Notes under the pieces: model-generated | Told to the model about the DNA's origin: nothing | The model's input: only the letters and a program-made list of their open reading frames with translations | The model's database searches: none | Shown here: positions 50,301-58,232 of the stretch, piece by piece | Numbering within the stretch: position 1 is the first letter of the stretch | Layout of the letters: every line of letters starts with the position of its first letter | Made by a program: the position numbers and the translations under genes | Origin: UBA2991 sp965231185 | Lineage (GTDB): Bacteria; Chloroflexota; Dehalococcoidia; Tepidiformales; Tepidiformaceae | Assembly (NCBI GenBank): GCA_965231185.1 | Contig: OZ246422.1 | Span: 930,001 to 994,000 of the forward strand | Direction: 5' to 3' | Length of the DNA: 64,000 bases

Positions 50301-50888
50301 GTGGCGACCACCGAGGACCGCCTCCGCCGCTGGCTCGCGAGCGAGCACGGCATCGCCGACCCCCGCCGTGTCGCGCGCAAGGACGCCGACCGGCTGCTCG
50401 TCTCGAAGTTCCCCCCTGGCTTCATCGCACGCGTCGGCGAAACGGTCGACCGGCTGGATCTCTTCGCCGAACCCGACCCTCTCGCCGCCGCCTTCGCCGA
50501 CCGCGCCCGCCGCCTCCCCTGTGAGTCGCGCGTCGAAGGCTGGCGCGCCGCCGCCTGCGAGGTCGTCCGCGAACGGGCCGCCGCCCAGGGCCTGACCGAG
50601 GAGGACGCGGAGCTCGTCACCACCGGCATCGAGTCGGTCGCCGCTCTCATGCGCGCCGTCCTCTGGAGCGACCCGCTCGCAGGTGACCCGTACGAACCCG
50701 CCCCCGGCGAGCGCGACGCCTGGTGCGATGCGCTCGCCCGCACGGAGGGTGCGGGCGACATCTTCACCCGACACTACGGCCCGTTTGAGGGCCGTGCCGT
50801 CGTCGCTCACTGCCCGGGAGCGCCCTACGCGCGCGCTCTGCTCGAATCCGCCTGGCGCGCCTGCACGGGCACGCCCCCGCCCGCCTAG
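50301..50888 (+). CDS. Unrecognised protein downstream of pncA
   Basis: A 195-residue protein of unknown family, soluble and helical (RLRRWLASEHGIADPRRVAR; AFADRARRLPCESRVEGWRA). It contains a segment MRAVLWSDPLAGDPYEPAPG and ends in GRAVVAHCPGAPYARALLES. No motif is named. The start is a GTG nine bases after pncA, so the two are co-transcribed and it may work in NAD salvage or simply be a passenger. Its stop codon shares CTAG with the convergent luciferase-like gene. Confidence 0.6.
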   Translation: MATTEDRLRRWLASEHGIADPRRVARKDADRLLVSKFPPGFIARVGETVDRLDLFAEPDPLAAAFADRARRLPCESRVEGWRAAACEVVRERAAAQGLTEEDAELVTTGIESVAALMRAVLWSDPLAGDPYEPAPGERDAWCDALARTEGAGDIFTRHYGPFEGRAVVAHCPGAPYARALLESAWRACTGTPPPA

Positions 50889-51877
50889 CGCGGCGCGAGC
50901 GCCCGGATCGTTTGCAGCATCGCCTCCTGCTCGCTCGCCACCCCCGCGGCCGCGATCGGGTACAGGAACGCCTCGTCGAGCCCCGCCGCCACCAGCTCGG
51001 CGGCGCCTTCGCGGCACTCGGCCGCGCTCCGCCCCACCACCGCGTGCGCCCGCACGAACCGCTCCGAGATCCCCGCGATCGCCTCCGTCCGCTCGCGCGC
51101 CAGCCAGCGCCGCTCGAACGTCTCGCAGTCCTCCTCGAAGCCGTCCTCGATGAACACCTTCCGGTACACGGGCGCCATCAGGTAGGCCAGCAGCTCGTCT
51201 TTGATCGGCGCCGAGGCCTGCTCGTAGGACTCGTCCATCACTGTCCGCAGGAACGCCACGATGCGCACCTCCTCCCGCTTCCGCCCCGCCTTCGCGATGC
51301 CCCGCTCGATCGCCGCCACCGAACGCTCGATCACCGTCGCCGTCGGGTAGTTCAGGATGACGCCGTCCGCGATCTCCCCCGCCAGCTCCAGCATCCGCTC
51401 CCCGAGCGCCCCGATGTACACGGGGATCGCAGGTTCCGCCGCGTCCATGGCCGGCGCCGACCTCGTCTGGTACAGCCCCTCGTGCCGCAGCCGTTCGCCC
51501 GAAGTCAGCTTCCGGAACAGCTCCACGTACTCGCGCATGCGCCCGATCGGACGGTCCCAGGGCAGCCCGTGCCAGTTCGACACGATCACGGGCGTGCTCA
51601 CGCCGAACCCAGCGCTCACGCGTCCACCGCTCAGGTCCTGCAGCGACCAGAACGACATCGCCGCCAGGTACGGGTCGCGCAGACCGATGGGCAGGATGCC
51701 CGTGCCGATCCCGAAGCGCTCGGTGCTCGCCGCCACTGCCGCCAGCACCGTGATCGCGTCTGGCTCGTTGACCTCCGTCACCCAGCCGCCGCTGAAGCCC
51801 TGCCGCTCGCCTTCCTGCGCCTGCTCGACGTGATCGCGCACGTGGTCGCCGTGCAGCACGAGTCCGGAGTAGCTCAT
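50885..51877 (-). CDS. Luciferase-like (LLM) F420/FMN-dependent oxidoreductase
   Basis: A 330-residue TIM-barrel LLM-class oxidoreductase. GFSGGWVTEVNEPDAITVLA, FGIGTGILPIGLRDPYLAAM, LSGGRVSAGFGVSTPVIVSN and PVYIGALGERMLELAGEIAD are the expected blocks. Such enzymes use F420 or FMN. The start has GGGGGAAGGCG directly before the ATG. The substrate is unknown; related genes take part in degradation of secondary metabolites. Confidence 0.88.
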   Translation of the reverse strand: MSYSGLVLHGDHVRDHVEQAQEGERQGFSGGWVTEVNEPDAITVLAAVAASTERFGIGTGILPIGLRDPYLAAMSFWSLQDLSGGRVSAGFGVSTPVIVSNWHGLPWDRPIGRMREYVELFRKLTSGERLRHEGLYQTRSAPAMDAAEPAIPVYIGALGERMLELAGEIADGVILNYPTATVIERSVAAIERGIAKAGRKREEVRIVAFLRTVMDESYEQASAPIKDELLAYLMAPVYRKVFIEDGFEEDCETFERRWLARERTEAIAGISERFVRAHAVVGRSAAECREGAAELVAAGLDEAFLYPIAAAGVASEQEAMLQTIRALAPR

Positions 51878-51932
51878 CGCCTTCCCCCTGTGTGGGTCGC
51901 GGCATCATGCCACAGCCGCGGGCTTCCGAAGG

Positions 51933-52130
51933 TCAACGGCGTCGCGGCTGCGGCTTGATGATCCCGCGCTGCATCAGCAACCGCATCACAAACCGCGAGA
52001 CCGAGATCCCGAGCATGGCCGCCACAACCAGGAAGATGACCGTCGCCACGACCGTTCCCCCTGCCACCACGCCCGACCCCAGGATGAGCCCTGCGAACAG
52101 CCCCAGCGAGAGCGCGATGAACACCGGCAT
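51933..52130 (-). CDS. Small membrane protein
   Basis: A 65-residue protein with two hydrophobic segments (IALSLGLFAGLILGSGVVAG and TVVATVIFLVVAAMLGISVS) and a basic end (QRGIIKPQPRRR). The same frame is open upstream to the zinc-ribbon gene's stop without a usual start codon. No family is recognised. Confidence 0.5.
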   Translation of the reverse strand: MPVFIALSLGLFAGLILGSGVVAGGTVVATVIFLVVAAMLGISVSRFVMRLLMQRGIIKPQPRRR

Positions 52131-52238
52131 CGTGCGCCATTGCCACTCCGGTATCGCCGGCGGCGCTGGTCTTCGCCGTCCCCTCGCCTGCGTTCTCGCT
52201 GGATCCCCGAGCGCGTCGTCTTCGCCGCCGTGCTGGGC

Positions 52239-52634
52239 TCATGCTCGACCCCTCGCGCGCAGCAGCCCTTCGATCGCCTCGCGGTCGAACAGCAGCGAGC
52301 CTCCCGCCGTGCGCCGGTGCGAGACGGACCCCGCCGCCGCCGCTTCCGCCAGCTCGTCCTCGCTCATCCCCGCCGCCACTGCCGCCTCGGAGAGGTCCAG
52401 CACCGCTTCCAGGGCAGGGGAAACCGGAGCGGGCGCTTCCAGGCAGGCGTTACAGAAGAACTCCAGGGCCAGGTGCTCCTCGCTCAACGAGACCGCCCCA
52501 CAGTCCCGGCCGGGCAGGTCCGCCCGCTGGTTCAGGTGGAACAGCCGCCCGCACGCGTTGCAGTACGACTCAGTGTGCCGCTCGACGGGCTCGGCGCAGA
52601 TCGAACACGGGTCAGGTTGAAACGTCTCAGTCAT
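52239..52634 (-). CDS. Small zinc-ribbon/RING-like protein
   Basis: A 131-residue protein. Cys pairs in PCSICAEPVERH, SYCNACGRLFH and EFFCNACLEA form a treble-clef or RING-type zinc site at the N-terminus. The second half (VLDLSEAAVAAGMSEDELAE) ends with SLLFDREAIEGLLRARG, a helix-turn-helix-like segment typical of excisionase-type DNA binding. It may be a small regulator. It is transcribed divergently from rnc from an overlapping promoter. Confidence 0.65.
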   Translation of the reverse strand: MTETFQPDPCSICAEPVERHTESYCNACGRLFHLNQRADLPGRDCGAVSLSEEHLALEFFCNACLEAPAPVSPALEAVLDLSEAAVAAGMSEDELAEAAAAGSVSHRRTAGGSLLFDREAIEGLLRARGRA

Positions 52635-52649
52635 CGGTGTGGGCGATGA

Positions 52650-52676
52650 GAATAGACGTTTTCTTGACACTTTCAA
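52650..52676 (-). promoter_or_regulatory. Predicted promoter of the zinc-ribbon gene
   Basis: On the minus strand TTGAAA (52671-52676) and TATTCT (52650-52655) are 16 bases apart. Its -35 lies next to the rnc -35, so the two promoters are back to back. Confidence 0.6.
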
Positions 52677-52693
52677 ACGGTCGCCGATATGAT
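52664..52693 (+). promoter_or_regulatory. Strong sigma-70-type promoter of the rnc-smc-ftsY operon
   Basis: A perfect TTGACA at 52664-52669 and TATGAT at 52688-52693 with an 18-base spacer. This is the best promoter in the window. Confidence 0.8.
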
Positions 52694-52728
52694 CATGCAA
52701 CTTCAACAATTTCGACAGTGGGGGCATC

Positions 52729-53475
52729 TTGGAGAGCGCGGCCGCCGTGATCCAGTCGCCCCCACGAAGCGGCGACTTGGCGGAGAGGCTTGGCATCAAG
52801 CCCCTTCCCGATGATCTTCTCTGCGAATCTCTCACCCACGCCTCCTACCCCAACGAGAGCGCCTCCCAGGCCATCCCCAACGAACGCCTCGAATTCCTCG
52901 GCGATGCCATCCTCGGCATGGTCATCGCGAACGCCCTCTTCCGCGCCTATCCCGAGGCCGCCGAGGGTGAGCTCACCCGCATGCGAGCCGAGATCGTCCG
53001 CGGCAGCACCCTTGCCACGGCCGCTCGCCGCCTCGACCTCGGCGACTACCTGGTCCTTGGCCGGGGCGAGGAAGCCGCCGGTGGCCGCAATCGCGACCGC
53101 AATCTCGCGGGCGCCTTCGAGGCCCTGCTCGGCGCCGTCTACTGCGCCCACGGCCTCACCGTCGCCCGCTCCCTCTCCCTTCGCCTCCTCAAGCCCGAGA
53201 TCGAGCGCCTCCGCGACGGCGGACCCGCGCTCGATCCCAAGTCCGCGCTCCAGCATCTCGTGCAAGCCCGCTGGCATCAGCCCCCCGATTATGTGACCGT
53301 TGACGAACAGGTCGAGGAGGAGGGGCGTCGCTTCGTGGTGGAGGTTCGTGTTTCTGGCGAGACGCTCGGTCGCGGCAGCGGATCGAGTAAGCGAGCGGCC
53401 CAGCAGGAAGCCGCCCGCCAGGCCCATGCCGCCCTCTCCAGCGACGCCGAACTCGGCGTCGCCGTGGGGGCCTGA
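52729..53475 (+). CDS. rnc: Ribonuclease III
   Basis: A 248-residue double-strand RNA endonuclease for rRNA and mRNA processing. The signature NERLEFLGDAILGMVIANAL lies near residue 52. A second acidic site is in AGAFEALLGAVYC. The C-terminal dsRNA-binding domain covers about 172-240 (PKSALQHLVQARWHQPPDYV). The TTG start is preceded by GGGGGCATC, the same leader as the antitoxin at 46779. It lies four bases before smc. Confidence 0.95.
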   Translation: MESAAAVIQSPPRSGDLAERLGIKPLPDDLLCESLTHASYPNESASQAIPNERLEFLGDAILGMVIANALFRAYPEAAEGELTRMRAEIVRGSTLATAARRLDLGDYLVLGRGEEAAGGRNRDRNLAGAFEALLGAVYCAHGLTVARSLSLRLLKPEIERLRDGGPALDPKSALQHLVQARWHQPPDYVTVDEQVEEEGRRFVVEVRVSGETLGRGSGSSKRAAQQEAARQAHAALSSDAELGVAVGA

Positions 53476-53478
53476 GCC

Positions 53479-56400
53479 ATGTACGTCAAGCGCCTCACGG
53501 TCCACGGCTTCAAAAGCTTCGCCCAGGAGACCACCTTCGAGTTTGGCTCCGGCGTCACCGCCATCATCGGCCCCAACGGCTCCGGCAAGAGCAACGTCGC
53601 CGACGCCGTCCGCTGGGTGCTTGGGGAGCAGGGCCTGCGCCTCCTCCGCGCGCGCAAGCAGGAAGACGTCATATTCGCCGGCGCCGGCGACCGCGCCCCC
53701 CTCGGCATGGCCGAGGTCACCCTCACCCTCGATAACAGCGACCACTGGCTCCCGCTCGACTTCAGCGAGATCCAGATCGGCCGTCGCGCCTACCGCGATG
53801 GCGACACCGAGTATCTCCTGAACGGATCGCGCATCCGTCTGCGCGACCTCAACGACCTCCTCCAGAAGGCCAACGTCGGCCAGAACAGTTACGCGATCAT
53901 GGGCCAGGGCATGGTCGATGAGGTGCTCAGCCTCTCCCCCCAGGATCGCCGTTCCCTCATCGACGAGGCCGCCGACGTGAAACCCTTCCGCCAGAAGATC
54001 GGAGACGCCCACAACCGGCTCGCCAGCACGCGCGAGAACATGGCGAAGGTCCAGATCATCATCGATGAGCTCGAACCCCGCCTCCGCCTCCTCCGGCGCC
54101 AGGCCAACCGCGCCAGCGAGCACAGCGAGCTCTCCGCTCGCCTCGCGGCGCTCCTCCGCCAGCTCTACTCCTCCCGCTGGAGCGAGACCCGCAACGCCAT
54201 CGTCCGGACGCAGGCCGAGCTCGACCAGCGGGGCGCGGAGGACGAGAACGCGGAGGCCCGCGTCTCCACCCTTGAAAAGCAGCTCCAGGCCCTCGGCGAG
54301 GAGATAACCCGCCGCCGCGAGGCTGTTTCCCGGCGCGATGGCGCCCGCGACGACATCGAGGGTCGCATCCGCTCGCTCGAACACGCCCTCATCCTCGACC
54401 GCGAACGCCACGCAATGACGAATACCCGCCACGGAGAGTTTCGGACCGAGGTTGAGGCGCTCGAGGGCGAAAAGGCCACGCTTGCCGCCGCAGACCTTGA
54501 GAGCGGACGCCGCTCCCTGGAGATCACGGACGAGATTGAGGCGCTCCGCACCTCCCTCCAACGTGATCGTGAGGCGCTCGCCCTCGCCCAGCGCGAGGAC
54601 GCCGCCCTCCACCGCCACGCCGAGGAACTGCGCGGCCAGCTCGCCGTCCTCGACCAGCGCATCAAGGAACAGACCGGCCTCGTCGAGCGGGTCTCCGTCG
54701 CCCCCGCCGATGGACCCGAGGCCAGCCGCACCGAGGCCCGCCGCAAGCAGCTCATCGTCGAGCTCATCGGCTACGGCCGCCGCTACGCCGAGCTCGGCGA
54801 GCGCGCCGGAGCGGCCGAGGCTGGCCTGAAGGAGGCGCGCGAGAGCGCCGCCAGCGCCCGCGCGCGCCTCGCCCGCGTCCAGACCGAGCTGCGAGAGCTT
54901 GAGCTGGCTGCCAAGGACCCCCTCCGCCAGCTCGACTACCTCCAGGGGCGCCTCGAAGTCCTCGAGCGCGTCCAGGCTGAGAGCGAGGGCATCGCGACCG
55001 GCACCCGTAACGCCCTCATCATGGGTCAGGCGCTCATCGAGAACGTGAAGCCCGGCACCCTCGGCGAGGCCCCCGAGATCACCGGCGTTCTCGGCCTCCT
55101 CTCGCGCCACCTGCGCGTGCCTGCGGGCCTTGAGGCCGCCATCAACGCCGCTCTCGAAAACCACCTGCACGCCATCATCGTCGAGAACGAGGATCAGGCC
55201 CTCCACGCCATCGAGGTCCTCCGCGACGGCGCCCGCGGCCGCGCCCAGTTCCTCCCCCTTGATGCCCTCCGCAAGGTCTACGCGCTGAACCTGCAGAAGG
55301 AGCGCGGCGTCGTCGGGGTCGCCTCCCGTCTGGTCCGCTGCGACAGTCGCTTCCGCGACCTCGTCGATACCCTCCTCGGACGCATCATCGTCGTCGAGGA
55401 TCTGTCCATTGCGAAGCGCATGCTCACCCGAGGCCTTGGCGCAGTGGTCACCCTCGATGGCATCTTCCTCGATCCCTCCGGCGTGATGACCGGTGGACTC
55501 GCCTCTGCCTCCGAAAGCCCCTTCAGCTTCACCCGCCAGCGCGAGATCGAAGAAATCCCCGCCCAGATCGCTGAGCTTGAGCAGGTCGTGGAGGCTCATA
55601 GGGGCCAGGTCGAGAGCGCTCGTGAGACCGTCGAGCGCCTCTCCCGCCTCGTCGAGGAGAGCGACCGCGCCCACGACGAGGGCCGTGACGCCCTCGACGA
55701 CGCCCTCCGCTCCCGCGAACGGGAGCGCGACCGGCTCCACCGCATCCGTCGCGAAATGACCACGGTCCTCGCCCGCCGCCGCGAATTGGCGGGCGGCTCC
55801 CTCGACACACAGGCCGCCGAGGACGCGCGTTCGTTCCTCGACCAGCTCACTCGCCGCCACGAGGAACTCGGCGCCGAACTCGAAGCCCTCGCCCCTGAAC
55901 TCGAAGACGCGCCCGGGCGCGTCGACCAGGCCGTCGACGAAGTCTCCAGCGCCAGCGGACGCCTCGCCTCCGTCGAAGGTGAGGCCAGGGCCCAGTCCCT
56001 CATGCGCGAACAGCAGAAGCGCGCCATTGAGCGCCTCGCCTCCCAGATCGGCCAGCGCATCCTTCGCGCCCAGAACCTGGAGTTCGAGGCTCGCAACTTC
56101 GCCGAGGCCGTCGAACGCCAGTCTCAGGAACTCGAAGCCCTCCGTCTCGAGCAGGAGCAGTCCACCGACGACACCGCTCCCGACCGCGATGAGCTTCTCC
56201 GGCTGGAGACGCACGAGCGCTCGGTGCAGGCGGAGTACGGGGAAGCCCAGGCCGCCCTGCTCGAGTGCCGCCGCCGCCGCCTCGACCTCGAAGCCGCCCT
56301 CGATCGCTCTCGCGACCGTCTCGAGACCCTGCGTGAGGAGATGGCTCGCGAAGGGCTCTCCACCTCACCCGGCGGGGGCATTGAGGCCCCCACGGCCGCC

Positions 56401-57156
56401 AGCGGCGAGGAGCCCCTCGATCTCGCTGCCGTCGAGCACGAGATCGCCGAGACGCGCCTCGCCATTCGGAAACTTGGCCCCATCAACCAGGAGGCCCCCG
56501 AGGATTTCCGCGAGAGCGAGGAGCGCTACGCCTTCCTCACCGAGCAGGTCCAGGATCTGACGGAGGCCGAGGCTCAGCTCCAGGGCGCCATCATCGAGCT
56601 CAACGGGGAGATCCGCACCCGCTTCACCGCCACCTTCAACCAGGTCGATGCCGCGTTCAGGAACTACTTCACCGCCTTCTTCGGCGGCGGCGCGGCCCGC
56701 CTCAAGTTGCTCGACCCCGACGACGTCATCGAGTCCGGCATCGAGATCGAAGCACAGCCCCCCGGCAAGCGCCTCAACACCCTCAGTCTCCTCTCCGGCG
56801 GGGAGCGCTCCCTCACCGCGGTCGCCCTCCTCTTCGCCCTCCTCGCCGTGAATCCGGCGCCCTTCTGTGTCCTCGATGAGGTCGACGCCGCCCTCGACGA
56901 GGCGAACGTCGGACGCTTCGTTTCCGAGCTCGCCCGCCTGGCTGACCGGACGCAGTTCCTCATCGTCACTCACAATCGCCGCACCATCGAAGCCACCGAT
57001 GCCATCTACGGTGTCTCCATGGGCCCCGGCGGTGTTTCCAGCACCCTCTCCCTCCGCCTCTCCGACCTTCCCACCGGCGCGGCCCGAGCGCGGGAGGAAC
57101 CTCGGACGGCCGCCCCCGCAGAGCCGCGAGCGCCGGCCGGGGCCGCAAGCCGCTAG
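53479..57156 (+). CDS. smc: Chromosome segregation protein SMC
   Basis: A 1225-residue SMC ATPase that organises chromosomes with ScpAB. Walker A GPNGSGKSN is at residues 31-39. Long coiled coils flank a hinge at about 525-660 (VLGLLSRHLRVPAGLEAAIN; GVMTGG). The ABC signature LSGGERSLTAVALLFALL is near residue 1104 and Walker B FCVLDEVDAALDE near 1130. The length is normal. It directly follows rnc and is followed by ftsY, a widespread order. The very long antisense frame over it is a high-GC artefact. Confidence 0.97.
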   Translation: MYVKRLTVHGFKSFAQETTFEFGSGVTAIIGPNGSGKSNVADAVRWVLGEQGLRLLRARKQEDVIFAGAGDRAPLGMAEVTLTLDNSDHWLPLDFSEIQIGRRAYRDGDTEYLLNGSRIRLRDLNDLLQKANVGQNSYAIMGQGMVDEVLSLSPQDRRSLIDEAADVKPFRQKIGDAHNRLASTRENMAKVQIIIDELEPRLRLLRRQANRASEHSELSARLAALLRQLYSSRWSETRNAIVRTQAELDQRGAEDENAEARVSTLEKQLQALGEEITRRREAVSRRDGARDDIEGRIRSLEHALILDRERHAMTNTRHGEFRTEVEALEGEKATLAAADLESGRRSLEITDEIEALRTSLQRDREALALAQREDAALHRHAEELRGQLAVLDQRIKEQTGLVERVSVAPADGPEASRTEARRKQLIVELIGYGRRYAELGERAGAAEAGLKEARESAASARARLARVQTELRELELAAKDPLRQLDYLQGRLEVLERVQAESEGIATGTRNALIMGQALIENVKPGTLGEAPEITGVLGLLSRHLRVPAGLEAAINAALENHLHAIIVENEDQALHAIEVLRDGARGRAQFLPLDALRKVYALNLQKERGVVGVASRLVRCDSRFRDLVDTLLGRIIVVEDLSIAKRMLTRGLGAVVTLDGIFLDPSGVMTGGLASASESPFSFTRQREIEEIPAQIAELEQVVEAHRGQVESARETVERLSRLVEESDRAHDEGRDALDDALRSRERERDRLHRIRREMTTVLARRRELAGGSLDTQAAEDARSFLDQLTRRHEELGAELEALAPELEDAPGRVDQAVDEVSSASGRLASVEGEARAQSLMREQQKRAIERLASQIGQRILRAQNLEFEARNFAEAVERQSQELEALRLEQEQSTDDTAPDRDELLRLETHERSVQAEYGEAQAALLECRRRRLDLEAALDRSRDRLETLREEMAREGLSTSPGGGIEAPTAASGEEPLDLAAVEHEIAETRLAIRKLGPINQEAPEDFRESEERYAFLTEQVQDLTEAEAQLQGAIIELNGEIRTRFTATFNQVDAAFRNYFTAFFGGGAARLKLLDPDDVIESGIEIEAQPPGKRLNTLSLLSGGERSLTAVALLFALLAVNPAPFCVLDEVDAALDEANVGRFVSELARLADRTQFLIVTHNRRTIEATDAIYGVSMGPGGVSSTLSLRLSDLPTGAARAREEPRTAAPAEPRAPAGAASR

Positions 57157-57224
57157 CGCCCGTTCGGGGGGCTGGGGGACAATCCGAGCGGCGCCGCCCA
57201 GCAGGCGGCCGTGAGGGAGGGGCG

Positions 57225-58223
57225 ATGCGGTTCTGGCGAAGGCGGCAGGAGCCCGACGAGGCCCACCCCACCCCTGCAGAACCAGCCTTCACGGCCGAGC
57301 AGGTCGAGGAAATCCAGGAGCAGTCCGGGCGCGCCCTCGCCCGCAGCCGCTCCGGCCTCCTCGGTCGAATTGGCAGCCTCTTCGACCGCCCTGAGTTTGG
57401 CGACGACCTCTGGGAGGAGCTTGAGGAAATCCTCATCGTCTCCGACACGGGCATGGCCACCACCGAGCGCATCCTCAACAGTGTTCGTGAGCAGGTTCGC
57501 GAGACCCGCGCCACCACCTCCGCCGAGGTCCGAGACATCCTCCGCGGCGAGCTCATCGCTATCCTCAGCGCCCCCTCCGCCGGGCCTCCCCGCTGGGATA
57601 CAGCCTTCCCCGACCTCCTCGTCATCCTTGTCGTCGGCGTGAACGGCGCCGGTAAGACGACCTCCATCGCCAAGCTCGCCGCGGCGCTCAAGGAGGGCGG
57701 ACACACGCCCGTTCTCGCCGCGGCCGATACCTTCCGCGCCGCCGCCATCGACCAGCTCCGCGCCTGGGGCGATCGGATCGACGTGCGCGTCGTCGCACAC
57801 CAGCCCGGCGGCGACCCCGCGGCGGTCGTCTTCGACACCCTCTCCGCCGCCGAGGCCGACGGCGCCGCCGTCGCCATCATCGATACGGCGGGCCGCCTCC
57901 ACACCAAAGCCCACCTCATGGAGGAGCTGAAGAAGGTCACCCGCGTCATTCAGCGCCGCCACCCCGAGGCGCCCCACGAGACCCTCCTCGTCCTCGACGC
58001 CACCACCGGCCAGAACGGCCTCCTTCAGGCGCGCGCCTTCACCGAGGCCGTGGGCGTCACCGGCCTCGTGCTCGCCAAGCTCGACGGCACCGCCCGGGGC
58101 GGAATCGTCTTCGCCATCGCCAGCGAGATTGGCGTCCCGGTTCGCCTCATCGGTACGGGCGAGGGTCTTGGCGACCTCGCCCCCTTCGATGCGGAGGCGT
58201 TCGTGGATGCGCTCCTCGCATGA
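57225..58223 (+). CDS. ftsY: Signal recognition particle receptor
   Basis: A 332-residue SRP GTPase that docks ribosomes at the membrane. A short acidic N-terminus (about 1-45) and the N domain (IGSLFDRPEFGDDLWEELEE) precede the G domain. P-loop VGVNGAGKTTSIAKLA lies near 137, AADTFRAAAIDQLRAWG follows, DTAGRLHTKAHLMEEL is near 220 and AKLDGTARGG near 284. The long acidic region found in some species is absent. Strong ribosome-binding site GAGGGAGGGG precedes the ATG. Confidence 0.97.
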   Translation: MRFWRRRQEPDEAHPTPAEPAFTAEQVEEIQEQSGRALARSRSGLLGRIGSLFDRPEFGDDLWEELEEILIVSDTGMATTERILNSVREQVRETRATTSAEVRDILRGELIAILSAPSAGPPRWDTAFPDLLVILVVGVNGAGKTTSIAKLAAALKEGGHTPVLAAADTFRAAAIDQLRAWGDRIDVRVVAHQPGGDPAAVVFDTLSAAEADGAAVAIIDTAGRLHTKAHLMEELKKVTRVIQRRHPEAPHETLLVLDATTGQNGLLQARAFTEAVGVTGLVLAKLDGTARGGIVFAIASEIGVPVRLIGTGEGLGDLAPFDAEAFVDALLA

Positions 58224-58232
58224 GGCTCGGCC

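Noticed and set aside
52693..56214. A 1173-residue open frame on the minus strand
   Set aside because: It lies antisense to smc and rnc, has low-complexity Gly/Ala/Val/Glu/Leu composition and no motifs. It is a high-GC shadow of a well-identified gene.
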